Position numbers and translations under genes: made by a program. Of a stretch of 64,000 nt of DNA, positions 49,602-60,788 are shown one piece after another. Positions within the stretch are counted from its first letter, which is position 1. Each line of letters opens with the position of its first letter. Source of the stretch: Delphinus delphis. Its lineage: Eukaryota; Chordata; Mammalia; Artiodactyla; Delphinidae. Location: positions 3,348,001 through 3,412,000 of the forward strand of contig NW_027192659.1 in the NCBI RefSeq assembly GCF_949987515.2. Reading direction: 5' to 3'. The notes beneath the pieces were generated by a model. That model was not told where the DNA came from, made no database searches, and was given only the letters and a program-made list of their open reading frames with translations.

Positions 49602-50343
49602 TGGACCCCAACAAGTGTCCCCCTGCCCAGTGTCATTGGGGCCAACAGATCGAGACTGAGTTTGGTTCACAAGCAAAGGAAACTTTATATTTTGATCAGA
49701 GAATGGAGAGGTGAGAGCATGCACTACCCCGTGGGCTGTGGGCTGGGCTGCTGTGTAGAGATCCTGTGAGAGTCAGTGGGAGGGAGGGGGCGGAGCTCTC
49801 GAGGGCCGGGTTGGCTGCAGCTCAGGCTCTATATCTCGGAGTCTGCACTGGGCCCCAGGAGCTGAGGTGTCGACCCAGCCATTCTGCACTAGGAAATCTG
49901 GTCTGAAGTGCCGGGTGTGGAACCTCTGCATGCGGGACCCTAGGAGCACGTGAAATTAGACAAAGCACAAAGGATAAAAAAGGTCAGACTTGACTTTATT
50001 GCCCAGATTCTATTTTTATCTCCCAGGGATTTTTAATGGGCTTTGCTGGGGACAAACCCCTCCTCTGCCTTTTGTCCCGTTCCTCATTCTTGGAGTGCTG
50101 AGGGTGCAGACCCTTCTTCTGTAACTGCTGAGTGCTGAATTGGCAGCCCTCATACCAGGGGACGAGGGTCAGAACTTCTCCCCAGCAGCCTCCAGGTGAC
50201 GTTGATTGGCCCCAGGACCCCTGCCTCCCTGCTCGTCCGCCTGAGCACCAGCATTGGAAGTGTTATAGATTCTAATGACCTTTAAGGGTCCAGGAAAGAG
50301 ATGTGCAGAGACACTGTGGGGGCCGATTTCACCCCGCCCCACA
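49602..50343 (-). mobile_element. Probable LTR of a class I endogenous retrovirus, antisense
   Basis: A TG...CA-bounded stretch of about 742 bp lies directly downstream, in element orientation, of the retroviral remnant at 50,405-51,840. On the minus strand it has an AATAAA signal (49,995-50,000 on the + strand as TTTATT) and a GATAAAAAT box just upstream, as expected for the U3/R part. A GC-rich U5-like tail ends in TTGGGGTCCA. A clear polypurine tract next to the presumed U3 start is missing, so the inner edge is uncertain. No partner LTR is present in the window. Confidence 0.55.
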
Positions 50344-50404
50344 TTTGTTCGGCCACCTTAGGCTGACCGTTTCTGCCAGCCTAGATGCTCTGACCAGTAG
50401 TCTG

Positions 50405-50480
50405 CACTTTCTTCAATTAGGCCCCTGAATTAACGTACAAACAGCACCAGGTGTCAGAGCCCTGCCTGCTCAACTCCCAG
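50405..50480 (-). pseudogene. Possible env transmembrane-subunit remnant of the same retrovirus
   Basis: On the minus strand a short in-frame stretch reads SDTWCCLYVNSG, followed two codons later by a stop. The C-C-[FL]-Y-V-N pattern is typical of the immunodominant region of gammaretroviral transmembrane subunits. Position between pol and LTR fits the expected gene order. Flanking frames are broken, and nearly all of env is gone. Confidence 0.45.
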
Positions 50481-50879
50481 ACAGTCCAGGGTCAGTGGTG
50501 ATCAAGGACCATGATGGCCACTGAGTCAACAGCCTTTTGAAGTAAACAGGAGTCCAGCCGGTCTTATTGGCCACCATCATCACGGTGTCTGTAGGCTTTT
50601 CTATGGTGACAGTGTGATATACGGTTCCCCCGCCAAGATTATTAGCTCCCCTCCGGGTGCAGTAAGTCCTGCAAGCAGTAGTCTACTCCTTCGGGACACA
50701 CTATTGTTGTTTTATGAGAGAAACTCCAGGTCAAGTGATGTTCACACGAGTCGTCATGGTGCCCTGTTGCCCCCGGTTATCTCTCTGGATGTTGGAGTTG
50801 GAGGGCCTCCGCACTCGAGGTCAGTGTGCCCACGGAGCAAACCCTGAAACTTCAGGGCATGGTTGGTGATTAGGATCAC
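50481..50879. other. Unresolved internal sequence of the retroviral remnant
   Basis: About 400 bp between the env-like trace and the pol region. It probably belongs to the same element given position and orientation, but no motif is readable. Much of pol and env must have been deleted here. Confidence 0.35.
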
Positions 50880-51840
50880 CACGTGGGGTCCTTTTCCCTT
50901 AGGAGGGAGGTGGCCTTTTGGGCTGCTGATTTCCAGGTTTTTAGATACCGCCAGTATCTTGGCCAGATGTGGCAGTGGGCCAAGCCCCTTGGTGACTCTA
51001 GTTTATCCTACCTGGATGGCATTCTTGCGTTGTTCCATTTCAAGTGGTCCCAGTTTTTGCACTAATTCTCCAATGGCGATTCACCTTTCACCGGGAATGT
51101 AAAGGTCAAAGGGTTTAGCTCAATTAGGGAGTTCCAGGGCAAGGGTCTGAATTGACTGCTCTTTCCATTCTTGAAAGGCCACTTCTGGATTCTGTTCAAA
51201 AGGATCATCATCTTTTCCTTTCAGTGTTTCATATAGAGGCCCAGCTAGTAGACTGTAGTTAGGGATCCAGAAGCAGCAAACCCTGGCCTCCCCAGGAACC
51301 CCTAAGCTGTCTTCTAGTTTTAGAAAGGGGTAAGGCTGAAAATGGTTTCTTCCCTTTCCTGGGATGGGCTTCTCTGACCTTGGGTGAGAATGAAGCCCAG
51401 GCAGGTCACCGCAGTCTGTGATATTTGAGCTTTTTCTTGGACAACTTCTATCCTTTATTGGCTTGGTAGTTCAGAGGTCTCCTTAGTAGGGCTGGTGATC
51501 AGAATGTCGTCTGCATATTGAAGGAGGGTTTCCTTTTCCAGAGGTAGAACTTTTCGGTCTTTAGCTAAGCTTTCCCCAAAGATGGTGTGGGAATTTTTGC
51601 ACCCTTGGGGCCAGACGGCCCGGAAGTATTGTTTTAGTTGTATGTTGAGTCCTGCCACTCACAAGCCAAAATTTCTTGTGACTCTGGGACTAATGGAATA
51701 CAAAAGAAGGCATCATTGAAGACTAATACAGAATACCATGTCCTGGTGGTTGGTAGAATGACCAGCAGGGTGTAGGAATCAGGAGCAACTGGAGGTATAT
51801 CCTCGGTGGCTTCACTGACTGTCCTGACATCCTTTACCAG
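50880..51840 (-). pseudogene. Endogenous retrovirus pol fragment (reverse transcriptase to connection), broken
   Basis: Minus-strand frames read as class I (gammaretrovirus-like) reverse transcriptase. The finger/palm part lies at about 51,640-51,840, with a Y-S-V-L-V-F-N-D-A-F-F-C stretch around the first catalytic aspartate. Next comes WPQGCKNSHTIFGESLAKD, and then the YADD active-site box at 51,506-51,517. Thumb and connection sequence follows to about 50,880, with an H-V-V-I-L-I-T-N-H-A-L-K stretch. Stops and frame changes separate the pieces, for example between 51,634-51,658 and after 51,455. Integrase, protease and gag are not seen. No function is possible. Confidence 0.85.
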
Positions 51841-51848
51841 GTCCCCAG

Positions 51849-51998
51849 CAGCCCATGGGGCTCTCGTGGTCAGGCCAATCCCAGGATATGGAGCTCTCCT
51901 GGGCAGGTACCCCACCCCCAACCCAGCCCACGGGGCTCTCATGGTCAGGCCCCTCCCAGGATACAGAGCTACCCTTGCAGGTACCGTGGCAGGGCTGG
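51849..51998. repeat. Two-copy tandem duplication of about 74 bp
   Basis: CAGCCCATGGGGCTCTCGTG at 51,849 recurs as CAGCCCACGGGGCTCTCATG at 51,923, each followed by a GGTCAGGCC..TCCCAGGATA stretch. The duplication lies at the 5' edge of the pol remnant, next to its last readable codons. Confidence 0.8.
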
Positions 51999-52430
51999 GC
52001 ACACAGGAACCGTGCACATAGCCCTCATTGAAGAGCACCCCCAGCTCACCTGTCGCTCAGAGCTGACACAGAGCACCTCAGAGCAGGACTTGAACTAACA
52101 AACAGCAGCTCCGACAGGTCTGTGACCCTGGGCATCACTCTGTGTGGCCTCCCTCCACCTGGTCTTCCAGAGACTTCCACTAAACCCAGGGCACCAGGCC
52201 TCTGTCTCCAACCACCACCCACCCCTCCTCTCCGTGACTCCTGGGTTCCTCTCATTAGGAGAGGGTTTTCTTGAAGTTGTCTCCCACTCATGGGCCAGAT
52301 AAAATGATTAGAAAACAAGCCAAAGCTGCAGCCCCTTGTCTATCCTGACTCTCAGGAGCCCACACCTGTTCCTTGGACCTGGCCGGTTCAGCAAGTTCCA
52401 TTTTCTGCAACTGTGAGCCCCTGAGGGGTG
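51999..52430. other. Unassigned single-copy-like sequence
   Basis: Base composition is balanced to GC-rich. There is no credible coding region and no repeat family I can name. A possible SINE relation near 52,110 (GTGACCCTGGGC) is too short to call. Confidence 0.4.
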
Positions 52431-52530
52431 ATGATTGGCTGACCTGGGCAGCCTTACCATGCCAGCCAGCCCTCCCCAGGTGTGCCTGGGTTGAGATCAA
52501 TATAAATACCACTCCAGGCAGCAAGAGCCC
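52431..52530 (+). promoter_or_regulatory. Promoter-like stretch: CCAAT-type and TATA boxes
   Basis: An inverted CCAAT box (GATTGGCT, 52,433-52,440) lies about 65 bp upstream of a good TATA box, TATAAATA at 52,501-52,508. A start site near 52,530 would place an 80-nt leader before the ATG at 52,609. This spacing is that of a vertebrate RNA polymerase II promoter. It may be a surviving promoter of a gene whose body lies elsewhere or was lost, or it may be chance. Confidence 0.4.
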
Positions 52531-52608
52531 CTGCAGCCGTGCCTGACGCCATTTTCTCTGCCCTGTCAGCAGTCTCGGGGCTGGGCTGGTGGGAGGGAGT
52601 GAGAGGCC

Positions 52609-52737
52609 ATGGCTTTGTGGGTGGCCCAGTGTGAGTGGGGCTCTGCTGGACTTTCTGCAGCAGTTGCCAGGCTGCCACCTGCTAAAGAAGAGGATGTGTC
52701 ACCCATACCTGCTGCTGGAATTTCTCCCTGGGCAGAG
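52609..52737 (+). CDS. Candidate orphan first coding exon (43 codons) with splice donor
   Basis: The ATG at 52,609 is in an ideal Kozak setting (GGCCATGG). The frame runs 43 codons to an AGAG|GTGAGG donor (intron would start at 52,738) in phase 0. The peptide begins MALWVAQCEW and is Ala/Pro-rich later; I recognise no family, and it is not a convincing signal peptide. No downstream exon is visible before the L1 at 53,291. Without splicing the frame would stay open to 53,091. The combination with the TATA box at 52,501 is the only gene-like arrangement in the window. It could be a gene fragment carried in by a segmental duplication. Confidence 0.3.
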
Positions 52738-53290
52738 GTGAGGAAGGAAAAAAGCAGTGGGGGCAGGGACAGGACGGGTATCTCAGGCAGGGAAATGGAA
52801 ATCTTCCAGAAGAGCACCCAGGGCCAGGACCATCCTGGCTGGCCTGCAGGCACCAAGTCAGCTGGCATCCTGTCACTCGTGTGGCTCCATGGCCCTTCCT
52901 CTAGGCTTTCAAGTCCTTGTATATATTCAGGTGTTTTACCTGGGAAGGGTGGGAACAGTTCAGCAGCAACTGGCCTGGGGCTCAGCTCACGTTTACTCAC
53001 AGATGCCTCGGCACGGTGCCCCAGCTTTGCAATGAGGACGCTTGTTGTGTGGGGGCTGCTGGCTGAATGGGAGACGATTCCCCACCACTGACCAACTTCA
53101 GAATTGTTTACAACTGGAGCAAGTGCCCTGATACGGTTTTCCTCTGAGTAACTTGTGGGTTCTGTTTTTTTTTTTTTCTCTTTTTCGTTTTTGGTTCAAG
53201 GTAGATTTTATTCCTCTTTTTTGTATTTACAGATATAAGCATGGAAATAATTTATTCATATAAATACATGTATGTGAAGGGAATAATTGT
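52738..53290. other. Non-coding stretch with T-rich tract
   Basis: No gene is supported. Overlapping short frames on both strands between 52,740 and 53,090 look random. From 53,166 the sequence is T-rich and AT-rich, leading into the antisense L1 tail. Confidence 0.4.
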
Positions 53291-54024
53291 TTTTTCTGTT
53301 TTATTTTTTAAATTTTATTTCTTTTTAATTTTGAATTTTATTTTATATTTTTATACAGCAGGTTCTTATTGGTTATCTATTTTATACATATAAATGTTTA
53401 CATGCCAATCCCAATCTCTCAAATCCTCCCACCACCACCCTCCCAAGAGCTTTCCCCCCTTTTTGTCCATACGATTGTTGTCTACATCTGTTGCTCTATT
53501 TATGCCTTGCAAAATGGTTAATCTGTACAGTTTTTCTAGGTTCCACATATATGCATGAATATACAAGATTTGTTTTTCTCTTTCTGACTTACTTCACTCT
53601 GTATGACAGTCTCTAGATCCATCGACGTCTCTACAAATGACCCAATTTCATTCCTTTCATGGCTTAGTAATATTCCATTTTATATATGTACCACAGCTTT
53701 ATGCATTCGTCTGTCTGTGGGCATTTAGGTTGCTTCCATTACCTCGATATTGTAAATAGTGATGCAATGAACATTGCGGTGAATGTCTCTTTTTGATTTC
53801 TGGTTTTGTCTGGGTATATGTCCAGTACTGGGATTGCTGTATCATATGGTAATTCTATTATTAGTTTCTTAAGAAACTCCATATTGTTCTCCATAGTGAC
53901 TGTATCAATTTATATTCCCAACAATAGTGGAAGAGGCTTCCTTTTCTCCACACCCTTTCCAGCATTTGTTGTTTGTAGATTTTCAGATGATGCCCATTCT
54001 AACAGGTGTGAGGTGATACCTCAT
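53291..54024 (-). mobile_element. LINE-1 3' end, antisense, 5'-truncated
   Basis: Reading rightward there is first a T-rich tail, then the L1 3' UTR (TTATTGGTTATCTATTTTAT), then antisense ORF2 end sequence: TCTTTCTGACTTACTTCACT, the GGCATTTAGGTTGCTTCCAT stretch, ATTGTTCTCCATAGTGACTG and GTGTGAGGTGATACCTCATT. It is less diverged than the L1 part of the satellite units and so is a later, independent insertion. It is cut off at 54,024, where satellite sequence begins. Confidence 0.88.
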
Positions 54025-55155
54025 TGTTGAGTCCATTTCGTTGAGCAAGGGGTAGGTCTTGTCTATTACATATTTGGCTTATGGAACAGTATCTGTGCTA
54101 ATTTCAAACTCTGGTTTTATGCAGCACCCCAACTCACCTTTCCCCTTAAGCAAGCATAAGTTGGTTTTCTAAACTTGAGACCCTGTTCTGTTTTGTAATT
54201 CAGTCCATGTGTAGCCAAGTTTACATTCCGTGCATTAGTGATACCTTATGATGTTTCTTTTTCTGTGTGACTTATTTCACTTAGAATCATCGTGCCTCAA
54301 TCCACTCATTATGCTGGTACAGGCATGGTGACACAGATTTCATTGCTGAGTGGTATTCTGTTGTACGTAAGTACCGCAACTTCTTTATCAATTATTTGTT
54401 CTCTGGGATATTTAACGTGTATTGTAGAAGAGGTTCCTGTAAACAGATCCGTCCCAAATTTTGGGGTGGCTGTGTTTTTGATTTTAATTTCCCTAAGCTA
54501 TAGGACCATAAGTGGAAATACCCTAGACTCTGTTGCTTTGTTTTTCAGATGTATCAGGAAACACCATACACTTCTCCAGAGTGGCTGTTGGCAATTTACA
54601 TCCTGCCCATCAGCATAACAAGGCTCCTTTTCCCCCATGGCCTGTCTTGCCTTTCTGGATTTTACACTTTTTTCAGATGGCCCTTTAGACCGGGGGGAAG
54701 TGACACTTCATAGTAGTTCGGATTTCCATTGCAAGCTTGCTTGGTTTGCCAAAACGGGCGTATGCGTTTTTTCCTGAATATATTCAGGAACAAACTCGTA
54801 CGTCCTTTTTTGCCAAGTGCATCATTGTCGATGTTCTGCCTCTTTTCCTATGCTTTAAATGCAAATCCAGTCTACCTCCTGAAATTGGTTTCCTGAAATT
54901 CTGCCCCGCTTTGAAGTCCTCTTCGCAGCCTTACTTCAATATATTTTTGGACGTTATCTGTCATTTATAACTCTGCAGGTTTGTGAATTACAGGGCCCCT
55001 GAGCTCCTTTCTTCAACTCGCTTTCTTGTGAGCTGGCCGCAAACCCGCAAGACTGCTTCAGGCCCTAATCTGCTTCTGGCAGGGCATGCTGAGCCTTTGG
55101 TTAATTCCTCTTCCTGGTGGGAAATGAGTGTTAAAAATGCCCGTCCAGACACCTA
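54025..55155. repeat. Partial, diverged cetacean satellite unit left of the GC-rich array
   Basis: Satellite sequence enters at unit offset about 256 (TGAGTCCATTTCGTTGAGCAAGG) and continues to offset about 1,385 (CCGTCCAGACACCT). It has more private changes than units 1-7. The palindrome centred at 54,780 is imperfect (AGGAACAAACTCGTACGTCC on the right). The left junction shares TTGTTGAGT-like microhomology with the L1, and the right junction shares CCT with the GC-rich repeat. Confidence 0.88.
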
Positions 55156-58100
55156 CCTCACTCTCAACCCCTTGGTGATGTGGGTCCTCTGGTTTGTGGC
55201 CACCTTTGCTGGGTTCCTCACCTTTCGATGATGTGGCCCCACTAGTGTGAGGACACTCCTGCCTGGTTCCTATCCACGTGGTTATGTGGACCCCCTGGTG
55301 AGCGTCTGTTCCTGGCTGTGTTCCTCACCCTTCTGTGAGGGAGACCCTTTGCTGATAGGTCACTCCTGCATGGCTGGCACACATTGCCTTGGTGAAATCA
55401 GCCGTGTGGTGGCAGTTGGAGCGTGCTGGGAATCTCCTCCCCCCGGTGATGAGGGCCCTCTTGCGTCAGGCCCTAACTGCTGGGCTCACCAACTTTTCTT
55501 AGTGAGCCCAGTGATGCTTTGGCACTCCTCTTAGGATCCCATCTCCATGGGGATGTGGGCCTTCTGCTCTGAGGTCCCAACGGCCGGGTTGTTCACATTT
55601 TCATGATGTGGGCTCTCTGGTGTTAGTTCACAGAGGCCTGGATCCCATAGCCTCTGTGCTCTTGGCCGCCTGCTGGGAGGTTCCAACTGCTGGATTCCTC
55701 ACTTTTTTAATTTTTGGGGCCTTCTGTTGTGAGGATCCTCCTGTCTGCCTCACTCCCAGCCCCTTCGTGATGTGTGTTGTCTGGTTTGAGGCCATATGTG
55801 CTGGGTTCCTCACCTTTCGATGATGTGGGACCAATGGTCTTAGGAGACTCCTGCCTGGTTCACATCCCCTTGGTGATGTGGGCCCTCTGTTGAGAGTCTG
55901 ATCCTGGCTGGGTTCCTCACCCATCTGTGAGGTGGGCCGTCTGCTGTGAGGTCACTCCTGCCTGGCTTGCTCACCTCGCCTTGTGGACATGAGCCCTCTG
56001 GTGGCACTTGGAGCCTGCTGGGAGCCTCCTTCCCTCGGTGATGAGGGCCCTCTGGCGTCAGGCCCTAACTGCTGGGCTCCCCACATTTTGTGATGTGTGC
56101 CCAGTGGTGCGAGGACACTCCAGCCAGGTTCACATCCCCATTGGGATGTGGGCCTTCTGCTCTGAGGTCCCAACGCCTGGGTTGCTCACAGTTTCATGAT
56201 GTGGGTTCTCTGCTGTTAGTTCACTCCTGCCTGCATCCCATAGCTTCTGTGCTCTCGGCCGCCTGCTGGGAGGTTCCAACTGCTGGATTCCTCCCCTTTC
56301 TTATTCTTTGGGCCCTCTGTTTTTAGGCTACTCCTGCCTGCCTCACTCCCATTCCCTTTGTGATATGTGTCCTCTGATTTGAGGCCACATGTGCTGGGTT
56401 CCGCACCTTTCGATGATGTGGCCCCACTGGAGGGAAGACAGTCCTGACTGGTTCCCATCCCCTTGCTGATGTGGGCCCTCAGGTGAGAGTCTGATCCTGG
56501 CTGGGTTCCTCACCCTTCTGTGAGGTGGGCCCTCTGCTGTGAGGTCAATCATGCCTGTCTGGCACACGTCACCTTGGCGACGTGGGCCCTCTGGTGGCAG
56601 TTGGAGTGTGCTGGGATCCTCCTCCCCTCGGTGATGAGGGCCCTCTTGCCTTAGGCCATAACTGCTGGGCTCCCCACATTTTCTGATGTGCGCCAAGTGA
56701 GTGAGGACACTCTTGCCAGGTTCCCATCCCCATGGGGATATGGGCCTTCTGCTCTGAAGTCAAAACGGCTGGCTTGCTCACAGTACCATGATGTGGGCCC
56801 TCTGCTGTGAGTTCACTCCGGCAAGGATCCCTTATCATCGGTGCTCTGAGCTGCCTGCTGGGAGGTTCCAACTGCTGGATTCCTCAACTTCTTTATTCTA
56901 TGTGCCCTCTGTTGTGAGGCTCCTCCTGCCTGCCTCACTGCCAGCCCCTTGGTGATGGCTGTCCTATGGCTTGAGACCACATGTGCTGCATTCCTCACCT
57001 TTCGATGATGTGGCCCCACTCGTGTGAGGACACTCCTGCCTGGTTCCCATCCCCTTGGTGAGGTGGGCCCTCTGGCGAGAGTCTAATCCTGGCTGGGTTC
57101 CTCAACGTTCTGTGAGGTGGGCCCTCTGCTGTGAGGTCACTCCTGCCTGGCTGGCACACATCACCTTGGAGACGTGAGCTCTCTGGTGGCAGTTGGAGCG
57201 TGCAGGGTGCCTCCTCCTCTCGGTGATGACGGCCCTCTGGCGTCAGGCCCTAAATGGTGGGCTCCCCACATTTTCTGATGTGCGCCCAGTGGTGCGAGGA
57301 CACTCCAGCCAGGTTCCCATTCCCATGGGGATGTGGGCCTTCTGTGCTGAGGTCCCAACGCCTGGGTTGCTCACAGTTTTACGATGTGGGCCCTCTGCTG
57401 TGAGTTCACTGTGGCCTGGATCCCATAGCCTTGGTGTTCTGGGCCGCCTGCTGGAAGGTCTAAATGCTGGAATCCTCATGTTTTTTATATTATGTGCCCT
57501 GTGTTGTGAGGCTACTCCTGCCTGCCTCACTCCAAGGCCCTTGGTGATGTGGGTCCTCTGGTTTGAGGACACATGTGCTGGGTTCCTCACCTTAAGATGA
57601 TGAGGCCCCACTTGTGTGAGGATAATCCTGACTGGTTCCCATCCCCTTTGTGATGTGGGCCCTCTGGTAAGAGTCTGATCCTGGCTGGGTTCCTCACCCA
57701 TCTGTGAGGTGCGCCCTCTACTATCAGGTAACTCTTGCCTGGCTTGCTCACCTCGCCTTGTTGACATGAGTCCTCTGGTGGCACTTGGACCCTGCTGGGA
57801 GCCTCCTCACCTCTGTGATGAGGGCCCTCTGACGTCAGGCCCTAACTGCTGGGCTCCCCAACTTTTCTTAGTGAGCCCAGTGATGCTCGGGCACTCCTCT
57901 TAGGTTCCCATCTCCATGGGGATGTGGGCCTTCTGCTCTGAGGTTCCAACGGCTGGGTTGATCACAATTTCATGATGTGGGCTCTCTGGTCTTAGTTCAC
58001 TGTGGCCTGGATCCCATAGCCTCTGTGCTCTTGGCTGCCTGCTGGGAGGTTCTAACTGCTCGATTCCTCAACTTTTGTATTCTATGGGTCCTGTGTTGTG

Positions 58101-60788
58101 ATGCTCCTCCTGCCTGCCTTACTCGCAACCCCTTCGTGATGTGGGTCTTCTGGTTTGAGGCCACATGTGCTGGGTTCTGCAACTTTCAATGATGTGGCCC
58201 CACTGGTGTGAGGACACTCCTGCCTGGTTCCCATCCCCTTGGTGATGTGGGCCTTCTGGTGACAGTCTTATCCTGGCTGGGTTCCTCACTCTTCTGTGAG
58301 GTAGACCCTCTGCTGTGAGGTCAATCCTGCCTGACTTGCACACATCACCTTGGCAACGTGGGCCCTCTGTTGGCACATGGAACCTGCTGGGAGCCTCCTC
58401 CCCTCGGTGATGACGGCCCTCTAGCATCAGGCCCTAACTGCTGGGCTCCCCACGTTTTCTGATGTGAGCCCAGTGTTGCCAGGACACTCCTGTCAGGTTC
58501 CCATCCCCATGGGGATGTGGGCTTTCTGCTCTGAGGTCCCAACGCCTGGGTTGCTCACAGTTTCATGATGTGGGCTCTCTGGTGTTAGTTCACTCCTGCC
58601 TGCATCCCATAGCTTCTGTGCTCTCGGCCGCCTGCTGGGAGGTTCCAAATGCTGGATTCCTCACCTTTTTTATTCTTTGGGCCCTCTGTTTTTAGGCTAC
58701 TCCTACCTGCCTCACTCCCATCCCCTTTGTGATGTATGTCCTCTGATATGAGGCCACATGTGCTGGGTTCCTCACCTTTCGATGATGTGGCCCCACTGGT
58801 GGGAGGACAGTCCTGACTGGTTCTCATCCCCTTGGTGTTGTGGGCCCTCTGGTGAGAGTCTCATCCTGCCTCGGTTCCTCACCCTTCTGTGAGATAGGCC
58901 CTCTGCTGTGAGGTCACTACTGCCTGGCTGGCGCATGCCACCTTGTAGACGTGGGCCCTCTGTTGGCAGTTGAAACCTGCTGGGAGTCTCCTCCCCTCAG
59001 TTATGAGGGCCCCCTGGCGTCAGGCCCTAACTGCCGGGCTCCTAACATTTTCTGATATGTGCTAAGTGGTGCGAAGCCACTCCTGCCAGGTTCCCATCCC
59101 AATGGGGATGTGGGCCTTCTGTTCTGAGGTCCCAACGGCTGGGTTGATCACAGGTTCATGATGTGGGCCCTCTGCTGTGAGTTCACTGTGGCCTGGATCC
59201 CATAGCCTCGGTGCTCTGGGCCACTTGCTGGGAGGTTCCAACTGCTGGATTCCTCAACTTTTATATTCTATGGACCCTGTGTTGTGAGGCCGGTCCTGCC
59301 AGCCTCATTCCGAACCCCTTGGTGATGTGGTTCCTCTGGTTTGAGGCTACATGTGCTGGGATCCTCACCTTTCGATGATGTTGTCCCACTGGTGTGGGGA
59401 CACTCCTGCCTGGTTCCCATCCCCTTGGTGATGTGGGCCCTCTGGTGAGAGTCTGATCCTGGCTGTGTTCCTCACCCTTCTGTGAGGTGGGCCCTCTGCT
59501 GTGAGGTCACTCCTGCCGGGCTGGCACACATCGCCTTGGCGACGTTGGCCCTCTGTTGGCAGCTGGAGCCTGCTGGGAGCCTCCTCCTCTCAGTGATGAG
59601 TGCCCTCTAGCGTCAGGCCCTAACTTCTGAGCACCCCACGTTTTCTGATGTGAGCCCAGTGATGCCAGGACACTCCTGTCATGTTCCCATCACCATGGGG
59701 ATGTGGGCCTTCTGCTCTGAGGTCCCAATGTCTGGGTTGCTCACAGTTTCATGATGTGGGCTGTCTGGTGTTAGTTCACTCCGGCCTGGATCCCATAGCC
59801 TCTGAGCTCTGGGCCGCCTGCTGGGAGGTTCCAAATGCTGGATTCCTCACCTTTCTTATTTTTGGGCCCTCTGTTATGAGGCTCCTCCTGCCTGCCTCAC
59901 TCCCAGCCCCTTGGTGATGGGTGTCCTATGGTTTGAAGCCACATGTTCTGGGTTCCTCACCTTTAGATGATGTGGCCCTACTCATGTGAGGACACTCCTG
60001 CCTGGTTCCAATCCATTTGGTGATGTGGGCCCTCTGGTGCGAGTCTGATCCTGACTGGGTTCGTCACACTTCTCTGCGGTGGGCCCTCTGCTGTGAGGTC
60101 ATTCGTGCCTGGTTGGCACACATCACCTTGGCGACGTCAGCCCTCTGGTGGCAGTTGGAGCCTGCTGGGAGCCTCCTTCCCTTGGTGATGAGGGTCCTCT
60201 GGCATCAGGCCCTAACTGCTGGTCTCCCAAAATTTTCTGATACGTTCTCAGTGGTGCGAGGACACTCCTACCAGATTTCCATCCCCATGGGGATGTGGGC
60301 CTCCTGCCCTGAGGTCCCAATGGCTGGGTTGCTCAGTTTCATGACATGGGCCCTCTTCTGTGAGTTCACTGTGGCCTGGATCCCATAGCCTCGGTGCTCT
60401 GGGCCGCCTGCTGGGAGGTTCCAACTGCTGGATTCCTCACTTTTTTATTCTATGGGCCCAGTGTTGTGAGGCTACTCCTGCCTGCCTCACTCCGAGGCCC
60501 TTGGTGATGTGGGTCCTCTGGTTTGAGGACACATGTGCTGAGTACCTCACCTTTAGATGATGTGGCCCCACTGGCGTGAAGACACTCCTGCCTGGTTACC
60601 ATCCCCTTGGTGATGTGGGCCCTCTGGTGAGAGTCTGATGTTGGCTGGGTTTCTCACCCTTCTGTAAGGTGGGACCTCTGCTGTGAGGTAACTCCTGCCT
60701 GGCTTGCTCACGTTGCCTTGGCAATGTGAGCCCTCAGGTGGCAGTTAAACCTGCTGGGAATCTCCTCCCCTCAGTTATGAGAGCTCTG
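55156..60788 (+). repeat. GC-rich array: 592-bp higher-order unit of about eleven 54-bp sub-units
   Basis: The TGAGAGTCTGATCCTGGCTG marker recurs at 55,891, 56,484, 57,076, 57,668, 58,260, 58,853, 59,446, 60,038 and 60,628: steps of 593, 592, 592, 592, 593, 593, 592 and 590 bp. Within each unit a sub-unit starting near GATGTGGGCCCTCTG recurs about every 54 bp, and I count about eleven per higher-order unit; sub-units differ among themselves far more than higher-order units do. The first copy, left of 55,891, is more divergent (GTGAGCGTCTGTTCCTGGCTG at 55,290). Numerous short frames here have no protein character. I do not recognise the family. Confidence 0.92.

Noticed and set aside
49368..49769. 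133-codon frame next to the LTR
   Set aside because: It crosses from unassigned DNA into the LTR and has no protein-like features.
52050..52150. Possible MIR-type SINE
   Set aside because: Only a short GTGACCCTGGGC-like match; flanking sequence does not follow the MIR pattern.
52757..53035. Overlapping frames on both strands at 52,566-53,091
   Set aside because: Several frames are open at once in GC-rich DNA, as expected by chance; only the first 43 codons with the splice donor were kept as a weak candidate.
57243..57767. 174-codon minus-strand frame and similar ones in the GC-rich array
   Set aside because: The frames vary from copy to copy with stops at different places; they are shadows of the 592-bp repeat.
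55156..60788. CRISPR-like or bacterial repeat array
   Set aside because: Sub-units are contiguous with no unique spacers, and the surrounding DNA is plainly mammalian.
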